Below are positions 34,558 through 42,392 of a DNA stretch of 64,000 nt, piece after piece. Both the position numbers and the translations under genes were made by a program. The stretch spans positions 2,666,001-2,730,000 of the forward strand of contig NZ_CP158687.1 of the NCBI RefSeq assembly GCF_040580765.1, read 5' to 3'. Source of the DNA: Lentibacter algarum. GTDB taxonomy: Bacteria > Pseudomonadota > Alphaproteobacteria > Rhodobacterales > Rhodobacteraceae. Numbering within the stretch: the stretch's first letter is position 1; every line of letters starts with the position of its first letter. The notes below the pieces were generated by a model that was given only the letters and a program-made list of their open reading frames with translations, did no database searches and was not told the DNA's origin.

Positions 34558-35649
34558 CTAGCTTTCTAACTCCGCCAAAATCGCTGCACTGTCCGCCCCT
34601 CGCAAAGGCGAGCGCGGCGGGGCCCAATCGCCTTGATCTTTAAAGCGCGGCGCAGGTGCAGCTTGCAGCACGCCTTCAACCTCATACCAGGCGTTCCGGG
34701 CATCGTTCATCTCGTGGCGGCGCGCTTCATCAGGAGACAAAACAGGCGCCACACAAGCGTCTGTTCCAAGAAAAATCACCGCCCAGGCATCGCGAGTCTT
34801 TGCCTTGAAAATCTCGGCAAAACGCTCCGTCAAAAGAGGCCAAAGCGCTTTATCATACTGGCGCTGAAATTCCGCATCGCCTTCTAAGCCCAGTAGCTTC
34901 AAAAGCTCGGCATAAAACTGTGGCTCAAGGCTCTGTACTGAAAGGTAGCCACCGCAGGCGCACTCATAGGTGCGGCTCCAATGCGGTCCGTCAAGCAGCC
35001 CCTGCCCACGTGCGTTGGGCATTCCCCCGCCTTGGCGCAAGGCCATCAACAGGTTCATCATATGCGCCGAGCCATCATAGATCGCCGCATCAACAACAGT
35101 GCCCTGCCCTGAGGTTTTCGCCTGCAATATCCCTGCAAGCACGCCGCTCACCAAATACATCGCCCCACCGCCAATATCCCCGACAAGCGTTGCGGGCGAT
35201 ACGGGCGCATCTTGGGGAGCGCTACTATACCAAAGCGCGCCAGACATCGCGATGTAATTCAAGTCATGCCCCGCCGCATGTGCCAGAGGCCCGCTCTGCC
35301 CCCAGCCCGTCATACGGCCAAACACGAGCGACGAGTTCACGGCGTGGCAAGCCTCAGGCCCGAGGCCAAGCCGTTCCATCACGCCAGGTCGGAACCCCTC
35401 AATCAACGCATCTGCGCGCGCGACAAGCTTTATAAATACGGCCTTGTCGTCAGCGTTCTTCAGGTCAAGCTCGATTGACCGTTTTCCACGATCAAGAACA
35501 GAACGCTCAGGCATGCCAGGGGCTGTCTTGCCCCCCTTACGATGCACCACGATCACTTCGGCGCCCATATCCGACAACAGCATACCTGCAAAAGGCGCGG
35601 GTCCCAGCCCCTCGACTTCAACAATCCTAACGCCTTGCAAAACGCCCAT
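34558..35649 (-). CDS. CaiB/BaiF-family CoA transferase, alpha-methylacyl-CoA racemase-like
   Basis: A 363-residue class III CoA-transferase fold protein. It starts GVLQGVRIVEVEGLGPAPFAG, carries MLLSDMGAEVIVV, the catalytic-Asp context GHDLNYIAMSGAL, and a typical YECACGGYLSVQSLEPQF segment of alpha-methylacyl-CoA racemases (AMACR). The racemase would equilibrate 2R/2S-methyl-acyl-CoA for branched-chain lipid oxidation; other acyl-CoA substrates are possible. It is monocistronic, downstream of the TRAP terminator. Confidence 0.87.
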   Translation of the reverse strand: MGVLQGVRIVEVEGLGPAPFAGMLLSDMGAEVIVVHRKGGKTAPGMPERSVLDRGKRSIELDLKNADDKAVFIKLVARADALIEGFRPGVMERLGLGPEACHAVNSSLVFGRMTGWGQSGPLAHAAGHDLNYIAMSGALWYSSAPQDAPVSPATLVGDIGGGAMYLVSGVLAGILQAKTSGQGTVVDAAIYDGSAHMMNLLMALRQGGGMPNARGQGLLDGPHWSRTYECACGGYLSVQSLEPQFYAELLKLLGLEGDAEFQRQYDKALWPLLTERFAEIFKAKTRDAWAVIFLGTDACVAPVLSPDEARRHEMNDARNAWYEVEGVLQAAPAPRFKDQGDWAPPRSPLRGADSAAILAELES

Positions 35650-35693
35650 AGCTCGCCTCCTGTTTTCTCCGCAACTTTAGCGCGCCCAGCACA

Positions 35694-35731
35694 AAAGAAA
35701 ACCGCCGCCTCATCTCTGGGGCGGCGGTTTG
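35694..35731 (-). terminator. Rho-independent terminator of the TRAP operon
   Basis: Read on the minus strand, ACCGCCGCC pairs with GGCGGCGGT and is followed by TTTTCTTTTG. It lies 14 bases after the dctM stop. Confidence 0.88.
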
Positions 35732-35747
35732 GGATTGTTTGCGCTGA

Positions 35748-38414
35748 TCAGAAATTCAGCGAGATATCGCGATGGACCGAGCTACATGATGACATGAACA
35801 GAGCGGCCTCGCGGCTCAACCCGTCTTGGCTGCGCAGCCCAAGCGTACTGCGAATGCTTTCAAGATAGGCTTCAAGCTCTGGTTTCAGGCTCTCGGCATT
35901 CGCCCGCCAAGATTTTTGAGCCTCAAACTCAGCCACAGCATCGTCAAACTCCGAGAGCGCTTTCTCACGATCAAACCGCTTAATCGTAAGAGCGCGGCGC
36001 GCCTTACCAAGAGCTGATTTCACATCGCCTGCGCCATCGACATCAGAGAACTTGTCTTCCAAGGCCTTCACCGTGTCCTCGCCAGCCTCATCTGTTTCAG
36101 CAACCGTCTCGATAAAGCCACGCATGGCGCGCAACTCACCTTCAAGTGCGGCAAAAGCCTCGTTCGCTTCCAATGTTGCCAAAGCTTCACTCGCAGCTTC
36201 CCAAGCATTGTCCGCATTGCGCTGATACGTTGAGCGCGCGCGCTGTTCGGTCGTTGTCAGCTTTGCGAACTCATCATGCACAGGCTCCCATGTGTCAGGA
36301 ATTTCGGCTTTGAGCTGCTCTACTTCAGCCAGCATTTCTTCGCGCTTGGCCTCAAGACGCGCGCGGCGCTTGGCCTGCTCTTCGTCCTTCATACGCCCTG
36401 TGATGACACGAATATCCTCAGCTTCTTCTTCAAGCTTGCGAATTTCCTTCTCGACTTTGCGTACAAGAATTTGCTTTGGCCGATAAACGACAGCAGCTTC
36501 TTCAATCAACACTTCCGTGTCAAAAGCGGTCTGCAATTGCACGAAAGCTTCAGGAGCAGAGGCAAAACCTGCTGCAAGATCTTTTGCCAAGCCCTTAGGA
36601 AGCCCAGACAAATCAATCCCCTGAGCCCGTGCAATGGCTTGCTCAAGCTCTGCGCCGTTGGTCGCGAGTTGCTCACCAACATACTCCTCAAGGCAATACT
36701 GCATCTTCGGATTGCGCGGGGGTGGCGCATTCTCCGAAAGGAAGGAGACGCGATTTGGCAAATAGTTCACCAGCGGCGGGTACAGCCCAACAACGCCAAG
36801 AGCCAAAAGCTGCAAGCTGATGAAGGCAATAACGCCTTTATACATCTGCATAGTTTTGACGGTAGCAGGCGCAACGCCCCGCAAATAGAACAGCGCAAAG
36901 CCGAACGGCGGCGTCAAGAAGCTGGTCTGGATATTCAAGCCAATCATAACACCAAGCCATACAGCGGTAATGTTTGCACTCGGATCCGCCAACAGGATAG
37001 GCGCAACGATTGGCACGACAACCACGGCAATCTCGATAAAGTCGAGGAAGAAGCCAAGGATGAAGATTACCAGCATCACGATAATAAACTGCGTCCAGAA
37101 CCCGCCTGGTAGAGAGTTTAGGAACTCGCGCACCAGCTCTTCTCCGCCAAAGGCGCGGAAGGCAGAGGTCAGCATCGCAGCACCGAGCAGAATGATAAAG
37201 ACAAGCGAAGTCGTCTTCGCTGTTTCCATCATAACGCCGTCAAGCGTGCCATCAGTGCGGAACACCCGCCAGCCACTCCATGCAACCGCAACAATCATCA
37301 GGACCGAAGCAATGATACCCAGTGTGATACCAAACTGGTCCTCTGGCGTATCAATCGACTTGATGTTCATTTCGTAGTTGCCGAGTACATAAGCCAGCAT
37401 GAAGAGCGCAACCAATCCGAGGATCGCAGGCACAAATGTCAGCTTCTTGTTGTTGCCATCATAGAGCCGGTAACCCGCCATCACCATCGCACCCGCAGCG
37501 CCGATAGCACCCGCTTGGTTCACAGTCGCAACGCCCGTGATGATAGAGCCAAGAACAAGGAAGATAAGTGTGAGCGGTGGAATAAGCGTAATCGCAACTG
37601 TCCCCCAGAAGGCACGGTCAAACTTACCTTCCACTTTCACGGCAGGCGCTGCAGACGGTTTGAAGTAAGCATAAATCAGGATGTAGAGCATGTAGATCAG
37701 AACAAGCAGAATGCCCGGCACAAGCGCACCCAGAAACATCTCGCCCGCCGATGTCGAGGAGACATCAAAGTTTGACGGCATTGAAAGCTCACCAGTCGAC
37801 GCCTTGTGAAGCGCCTTACGTGTTGTGCTCGCTTGGTCAGTCGCGCTCGCAAGTTGGTCAGCAAGGATAATCAAAACGATCGAGGGCGGAATGATCTGCC
37901 CCAATGTCCCAGACGCCGCAATCGTGCCCGTCGCAAGCGAAGGCGAATAGTTGTTGCGCAACATCGCAGGCAAGCTGATCAGACCCATCGCCACAACTGT
38001 TGCGCCCACAATCCCCGTTGTCGCGGCCAACAGCGCGCCTACAAACACAACAGAAATCCCAAGGCCGCCAGGCACGGGGCCAAAAAGCTGTGCCATGGTC
38101 ACAAGCAAATCTTCAGCAATTTTTGAGCGCTGAAGCATAATGCCCATGAAGATAAATAGAGGAATCGCAATCAGCGTATCTCGCTCAACCTCCCAGAAGA
38201 CCCCCCTAAGGTTTGTCACCCCGGCAGAGAGCCACTGCTGCGGCCCCCCTGTGTGGAAATAGGCGCTCGCATCCCCTGAAAACATCAGCCCCGCAAGGCC
38301 AGCAAGAGAAATGGTTATGATCGCCGATCCGGGCAGCGCAAACGCCACGGGAAAGCCCGAGCCAAGCGCAGCAGCCATCGTGATCAGCAATACGGCGAGA
38401 AAGAATAGTTCCAT
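35748..38414 (-). CDS. TRAP transporter large permease (DctM) with a long coiled-coil C-terminal extension
   Basis: An 888-residue protein. Residues 1-555 form the DctM membrane domain (PVAFALPGSAI, ASGTLGQIIPPSIVLIILAD, IGLNIQTSFLTPPFGFALFYLRG) with extra loops compared with a plain 430-residue DctM. Residues 556-888 are a hydrophilic Glu/Lys/Arg/Ala-rich tail with strong heptad character (for example KEIRKLEEEAEDIRV, RLEAKREEMLAEVEQLKAE) and no membrane segment. The tail is probably cytoplasmic and may dimerise. It is the last gene of dctP-dctQ-dctM; the start is 12 bases after dctQ. TakP-type substrates (2-oxo or 2-hydroxy acids) are likely. Confidence 0.9.
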   Translation of the reverse strand: MELFFLAVLLITMAAALGSGFPVAFALPGSAIITISLAGLAGLMFSGDASAYFHTGGPQQWLSAGVTNLRGVFWEVERDTLIAIPLFIFMGIMLQRSKIAEDLLVTMAQLFGPVPGGLGISVVFVGALLAATTGIVGATVVAMGLISLPAMLRNNYSPSLATGTIAASGTLGQIIPPSIVLIILADQLASATDQASTTRKALHKASTGELSMPSNFDVSSTSAGEMFLGALVPGILLVLIYMLYILIYAYFKPSAAPAVKVEGKFDRAFWGTVAITLIPPLTLIFLVLGSIITGVATVNQAGAIGAAGAMVMAGYRLYDGNNKKLTFVPAILGLVALFMLAYVLGNYEMNIKSIDTPEDQFGITLGIIASVLMIVAVAWSGWRVFRTDGTLDGVMMETAKTTSLVFIILLGAAMLTSAFRAFGGEELVREFLNSLPGGFWTQFIIVMLVIFILGFFLDFIEIAVVVVPIVAPILLADPSANITAVWLGVMIGLNIQTSFLTPPFGFALFYLRGVAPATVKTMQMYKGVIAFISLQLLALGVVGLYPPLVNYLPNRVSFLSENAPPPRNPKMQYCLEEYVGEQLATNGAELEQAIARAQGIDLSGLPKGLAKDLAAGFASAPEAFVQLQTAFDTEVLIEEAAVVYRPKQILVRKVEKEIRKLEEEAEDIRVITGRMKDEEQAKRRARLEAKREEMLAEVEQLKAEIPDTWEPVHDEFAKLTTTEQRARSTYQRNADNAWEAASEALATLEANEAFAALEGELRAMRGFIETVAETDEAGEDTVKALEDKFSDVDGAGDVKSALGKARRALTIKRFDREKALSEFDDAVAEFEAQKSWRANAESLKPELEAYLESIRSTLGLRSQDGLSREAALFMSSCSSVHRDISLNF

Positions 38415-38426
38415 TGGTGTCGCTCC

Positions 38427-39419
38427 TCAGTGGCCGGTTGGTGTGACGAGGCGGTGCCCCGGCTCGTCGCGCTTGTCAGCCACGGATTCAAGAAAATAGC
38501 TCACAAACTGGATGAGCATTGTAATAGCGAAAATGCCGAGAAAGGCCGCCATCTGGTATTTGATATACATGCCGGTTGGGCCGGATTGCGTGATCTCAAG
38601 GTTCATCACAGGTGAGTTGATGATCGAGGTCTTGCTGCCAAGACCAATGATGATAATCACCCACGCCGTCGACATACCCAGAATGATCGAGCCCCAAGCA
38701 TTCACAAAACCCTTCTTGGTCTTGCCAAAGCCAGCATAGAGAACGTCGACACGCACATGGCCGTCTTCAAACAACGTGTAAGCACTGGCAAACAGGAAAA
38801 GCCCCGCATACCAGTAGCGCACAAGGTCGCCCATCAAGGCTTGTTCGTATGAAAACACAAATCGCGAGAGCACAATGCCAAGCATCGCCACAACGATGAG
38901 CAGTGCCAGCCAGTGAAAGCCGACGCCGCGATGCCAAAATGCAATCAGACCGCCAAGGATCATAAGTGGAAAGTGAACCATCGGCCCAAGAAACTGCGAG
39001 CGGCCCATATTAATGACCATTTCATCGCTCAAAATACCGTTGAAGAACCCTTCAACCCGCGCGATCCCGATACCTGCGTCGGCAAAGCCCGTTAGAACGA
39101 TAATCCAGAAACAAGCCCGAATGAGATAGGCGTTGAACCCGTGGATTTTCATCGCATCCCAGCGCAGTGCTGTATCAGGAGAGCGTAGCACATAGCCGAT
39201 GCCCCCACCGACCCCCAGAAGCGTGATCAGAAGCGGCACCCAGATCAGGCTTCCAGCGCTTCCATTCATCGCGTCTGCAAGATTGGGATATCCCCATCCA
39301 ATATTCAGGATATTGATCACAAGGAAGGCCGCCAAAAAGCCGAGCATCCCCCAAGCAAAGGAGCGCGGAAGAAGCGCTGGTGCTCCCCCAGTGCGCGATA
39401 GATCTGCTGCAAAAGCCAT
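38427..39419 (-). CDS. TRAP transporter small permease (DctQ), enlarged form
   Basis: At 330 residues this is nearly twice the usual DctQ length (about 160-200). The C-terminal half (about 185-330) is a standard DctQ domain with ASAYTLFEDGHVRVDVLYAG. The N-terminal half adds about four hydrophobic segments (about 22-42, 58-78, 96-118, 142-162). The extra helices may interact with the similarly enlarged DctM. It lies 133 bases after dctP, with a hairpin between them. Confidence 0.87.
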   Translation of the reverse strand: MAFAADLSRTGGAPALLPRSFAWGMLGFLAAFLVINILNIGWGYPNLADAMNGSAGSLIWVPLLITLLGVGGGIGYVLRSPDTALRWDAMKIHGFNAYLIRACFWIIVLTGFADAGIGIARVEGFFNGILSDEMVINMGRSQFLGPMVHFPLMILGGLIAFWHRGVGFHWLALLIVVAMLGIVLSRFVFSYEQALMGDLVRYWYAGLFLFASAYTLFEDGHVRVDVLYAGFGKTKKGFVNAWGSIILGMSTAWVIIIIGLGSKTSIINSPVMNLEITQSGPTGMYIKYQMAAFLGIFAITMLIQFVSYFLESVADKRDEPGHRLVTPTGH

Positions 39420-39509
39420 AAGGTTATCTGCCTCCCCAAAACAGCGCCAGCCTCAAGAGCGTTTCGCTCGAAGCACAGCATGCTGTGAAAACTGTCGTGC
39501 TATTATGCA

Positions 39510-39533
39510 GAGCGGGGCCAAAAGGCCCCGCTC
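39510..39533 (-). other. Intercistronic hairpin between dctP and dctQ
   Basis: GAGCGGGGCC-AAAA-GGCCCCGCTC is a perfect 10-bp stem with a four-base loop, 20 bases after the dctP stop and without a U-tract. Such elements after a binding-protein gene often protect the upstream mRNA and lower expression of the permease genes. This would give more DctP than DctQM. Confidence 0.65.
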
Positions 39534-39552
39534 CAGTATCGCTTGCGCTGAC

Positions 39553-40641
39553 TTAGATGATGTCCAGAACGCGGTTACGCTGGTTGATAAACGTACCCTC
39601 GAAGTTGGCCATGAACGTACCGTACTCGACCAGCTTCGCCTGGAAGCTGTCGTCGATACGTGCAGCAAGCTCAGAATGCGCACGGGTGTCCGCAAACACT
39701 TCTGCAGCCGCTTCGCCCATTGCATCCCAAATGTCGTCGTTGAACGCACGAACCTGAACGCCGTGGTCATTGACGAGCTTGGAAAGGAACTCACCGTTTT
39801 TAGCAATAGCTTCTTCGTGTGAAGCCGCGTGCTCTTCGTTACATGCAGCTTCAATAACAGCTTGCTCGTACTCTGTGAGGCCGTCCCAGAAGGCTTTGTT
39901 CATGCCGAACGCAAGACCGCCGCCTGGCTCGTGCATACCGCCAGTGTAGTAATACTTGGCGGCTTCATAGAACTTCATGAAGTAGTCGTTGTACGGACCA
40001 ACCCACTCTGTTGCTTCGATTGAGCCTGATACGAGGTTTTCATAGATCTGGCTGCCTGGAAGCGAAACAGTCGATGAACCCATTTTTGTCAGAACCTGCC
40101 CGCCAAGACCTGGCATACGCATTTTCAGACCTTTAAAGTCGTCTGGGCTTTCCATCTCTTTGTTGAACCAACCGCCAGCTTGCGTGCCTGTTGAGCCACA
40201 TGCGAGCGCTTTCAGGCCGTAGCTGCCTGACAGTTCGTCCCAAAGCTCTTGTCCGCCACCAAACTTGATCCAAGCATTCCACTCAGGTGTGCTCATGCCA
40301 AATGGAACTGATGTGAAGTAAGCGAAGCCTGGGTGCTTACCTGTCCAGTAGTAGTCCGCGCCGATGTAAGCTTGGCTGTTGCCTGAAGATACTTCATCAA
40401 AGCTGTCAAATGCGCCAACGCGCTCGCCAGCTGCAAAGTACTCAACGTTAAATGCGCCATCGCCGAGTTCGGCGATACGAGCAGCAAGACGCTGAGCTGA
40501 CGTACCCAGACCCGGGAAGTCCCGTGGCCATGTCGATACGATTGTAAGCTGCTTACCGCCTTGGGCGATAGCTGCCGGTGCGGCCAGTGCCGTTGCACCA
40601 GCGCCGATAGCAGCACCTTTCAGAAATTTACGACGATCCAT
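39553..40641 (-). CDS. TRAP transporter substrate-binding protein, TakP-like
   Basis: A periplasmic binding protein of 362 residues with a Tat-type signal (MDRRKFLKGAAIGAGATALA). It carries the pattern of the alpha-keto acid binding protein TakP and lactate-binding relatives: TWPRDFPGLGTSAQRLA, GGWFNKEMESPDDFKGLKMR, PGLGGQV, EWVGPYND and GGMHEPG. In TakP the EW and Gln/Asn region binds ligand through a cation. A 2-oxo or 2-hydroxy monocarboxylate is therefore the best guess. It is the first gene of the TRAP operon and has two operator-like palindromes upstream shared with glcDEF. Confidence 0.92.
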   Translation of the reverse strand: MDRRKFLKGAAIGAGATALAAPAAIAQGGKQLTIVSTWPRDFPGLGTSAQRLAARIAELGDGAFNVEYFAAGERVGAFDSFDEVSSGNSQAYIGADYYWTGKHPGFAYFTSVPFGMSTPEWNAWIKFGGGQELWDELSGSYGLKALACGSTGTQAGGWFNKEMESPDDFKGLKMRMPGLGGQVLTKMGSSTVSLPGSQIYENLVSGSIEATEWVGPYNDYFMKFYEAAKYYYTGGMHEPGGGLAFGMNKAFWDGLTEYEQAVIEAACNEEHAASHEEAIAKNGEFLSKLVNDHGVQVRAFNDDIWDAMGEAAAEVFADTRAHSELAARIDDSFQAKLVEYGTFMANFEGTFINQRNRVLDII

Positions 40642-40759
40642 ATTTATCCTCCACGTTCGATATGGTTATGTTTTTTGAACAGCACCGATCTCTGTCGGTT
40701 CCCCTCCATACGCAATTACTAAGCAAGTCGAGGTAGAATACAACGAAAATTTCGACCGA

Positions 40760-40780
40760 TTGGTAACATTACTTTACCAA
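40760..40780. promoter_or_regulatory. Palindromic operator upstream of the TRAP operon, site 1
   Basis: TTGGTAA-CATTACT-TTACCAA is a perfect 7-7-7 inverted repeat about 119 bp upstream of the dctP ATG. It is the same motif and spacing as the site at glcD. The spacer sequences differ, so this reflects binding specificity rather than simple duplication. Confidence 0.75.
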
Positions 40781-40832
40781 AACGCCCAATTTTTAGTCGA
40801 AAGCCCTCAAAACAAGATAGAACGGGTAAGAA

Positions 40833-40853
40833 TTGGTAAAGTGGTATTACAGA
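40833..40853. promoter_or_regulatory. Palindromic operator upstream of the TRAP operon, site 2
   Basis: TTGGTAA-AGTGGTA-TTACAGA keeps the left arm and spacing of site 1 and has a partly degenerate right arm (TTAC conserved). It lies 73 bp (about seven helical turns) from site 1, which would suit cooperative binding or looping. Confidence 0.55.
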
Positions 40854-40896
40854 AGCATTTTCTGACGCAGCGGCAACCGAGCGCCTCGCATCCGAA

Positions 40897-41391
40897 TCAC
40901 AGCGCGCTTGATGCCGCTATTGCCCAGTTGAACTGGTCCGCTGTTTCCACAGCACAGGGCCGAACAGACCGCAGACGTTTGAGCGCAGCATCAGGCGCTT
41001 CCCCCGCCTCGATCATCAGCCTGAGCGCCGCCATGCCAGAGCGGCCGCAGCCACCCTTGCAATGCACGATCACGCGCCCCCCGCCCTTCAGCGCGGCGCG
41101 CGCCATTGCGCTCACTTCAACCCAACGAGCCAGCGCCTCGTCTGATGGAACACCATAATCCACCACAGGCAAATGTGCCCAACGGCAGCCAAGCCCCTGC
41201 ACGTCATAGCCAAATTGGCTCGCGCCCACATCTTCCAGCTCTGCATCCGTGACCATCGTCAAAACCAGACTCGGCTTGAACTCGCCAAAGCGCGCAAGAT
41301 CGCCCTTCAAGTCGCCCCCACGCCCCGGAAGAGAGGCAATCGCCAATGTCCCCTCGCCCACCGTTAGGGCAGATATCTCCAGCTCCGCCAT
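40897..41391 (-). CDS. Dual-specificity/tyrosine phosphatase-like protein
   Basis: A 164-residue protein with the cysteine phosphatase signature VHCKGGCGRSG (HCX5R) and an upstream general-acid region around LPVVDYGVP. It starts MAELEISALTVGEGTLAIASL. I chose the ATG at 41391 since it lies one base after the ypfJ stop (TGAGATG) and suits the domain start; longer starts would overlap ypfJ in another frame. Targets could be phosphoproteins or phosphoinositide-like molecules. It is cotranscribed with ypfJ. Confidence 0.8.
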   Translation of the reverse strand: MAELEISALTVGEGTLAIASLPGRGGDLKGDLARFGEFKPSLVLTMVTDAELEDVGASQFGYDVQGLGCRWAHLPVVDYGVPSDEALARWVEVSAMARAALKGGGRVIVHCKGGCGRSGMAALRLMIEAGEAPDAALKRLRSVRPCAVETADQFNWAIAASSAL

Positions 41392-41392
41392 C

Positions 41393-42235
41393 TCAGAGCC
41401 GTTCCCTGCCAAAAGTGTCACATTGGCGCGCATCACCCGTTTCAAATCCAAGCGCAAACCAACGCTGACGTTGTGCACTGGATCCGTGTGTAAAGGTATG
41501 TGGCTGTGGCACGCGCCCAGCGCGGCGCTGAAGGGTATCATCGCCAATTTGCTTGGCGGCATTGAGTGCCTCTTCTAGGTCCCCCGGCTCAAGCGCTCCC
41601 TCAACAGCCCGTGCCCAGACCCCACTGAGGCAATCCGCCTGAAGTTCGAGCCGTACCGTCAACTGGTTTGCCTCTGTCTGCCCCACAGCTTGGCGCCGCT
41701 GGTTCACCTGCGGCAGAATTCCGAGCTCGTTTTGCACATGATGCGCCACCTCGTGAGCAATCACATAGGCCGCCGCAAAGTCACTCTTTGCTCCAAGTTG
41801 CTGGCTCATCGTTGCGAAAAATTCAGTGTCGAGGTAGGCCTTTTTGTCCGCAGGGCAATAGAAAGGCCCCGTTGCGCCGCTCGCATCTCCGCATGGGCTT
41901 TGCGTCACACCCGAGTAAAGCACCATGACAGGCGGCTCATAAGCGCGCCCTGTGAGTTCGGGAAATTTATCAGTCCAGACCATCTCAGTTGTCGCCAAAA
42001 CTCGGGCCGCAAATTCGCCCGCTTGCACTTCTTGTGGCGTGAGTTCTCGTGCCTCGTCGCTCTGACCGTATCCCGCTTGATCTTGAAGCAAAGGCGATAC
42101 ATCGACCCCCGCGAAATATCCAAGTGCCAAGACAAGAAGTAAACCAACGCCGCCAATCCCTGCGCCCCTGCCAGCGCCGCCTCGGCCCCGCCTGTCTTCC
42201 ACATTGCGGCTTCCCCGCACGCCCCTTAGTCGCAT
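41393..42235 (-). CDS. ypfJ: YpfJ-family neutral zinc metallopeptidase
   Basis: A 280-residue protein anchored by one N-terminal membrane helix (about residues 27-48). It begins MRLRGVRGSRNVEDRRG, the family start. The catalytic zinc site is VIAHEVAHHVQ and the ELQADCLSGVWA motif supplies the third ligand region. The C-terminal YGTFxQC-like end GDARQCDTF matches as well. The periplasmic protease role is inferred from topology. The phosphatase gene follows at once. It is divergent from dnaX. Confidence 0.92.
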   Translation of the reverse strand: MRLRGVRGSRNVEDRRGRGGAGRGAGIGGVGLLLVLALGYFAGVDVSPLLQDQAGYGQSDEARELTPQEVQAGEFAARVLATTEMVWTDKFPELTGRAYEPPVMVLYSGVTQSPCGDASGATGPFYCPADKKAYLDTEFFATMSQQLGAKSDFAAAYVIAHEVAHHVQNELGILPQVNQRRQAVGQTEANQLTVRLELQADCLSGVWARAVEGALEPGDLEEALNAAKQIGDDTLQRRAGRVPQPHTFTHGSSAQRQRWFALGFETGDARQCDTFGRERL

Positions 42236-42392
42236 TGCAAATCCCCCAACTCGTCAAGCTATGCACAGATTGACGCATTTGAGCGTCTCTGCCAAGCGCC
42301 GCCTTGTCTTGGCCCTTATTCCAAGACAAGCGCTAGACCTTGGGCCCCTGCGCCGCTACCTTGGCCCAGCTTCGAATCTGACAAGGCATACC

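Noticed and set aside
34443..34643. Small plus-strand frame between the periplasmic protein and the CoA transferase
   Set aside because: No ribosome-binding site, low-complexity composition and overlap with the end of a confident gene.
42236..42392. Signal recognition particle RNA upstream of dnaX
   Set aside because: I looked for the conserved GGAAGG-AGCA loop seen in ffs genes and did not find it.
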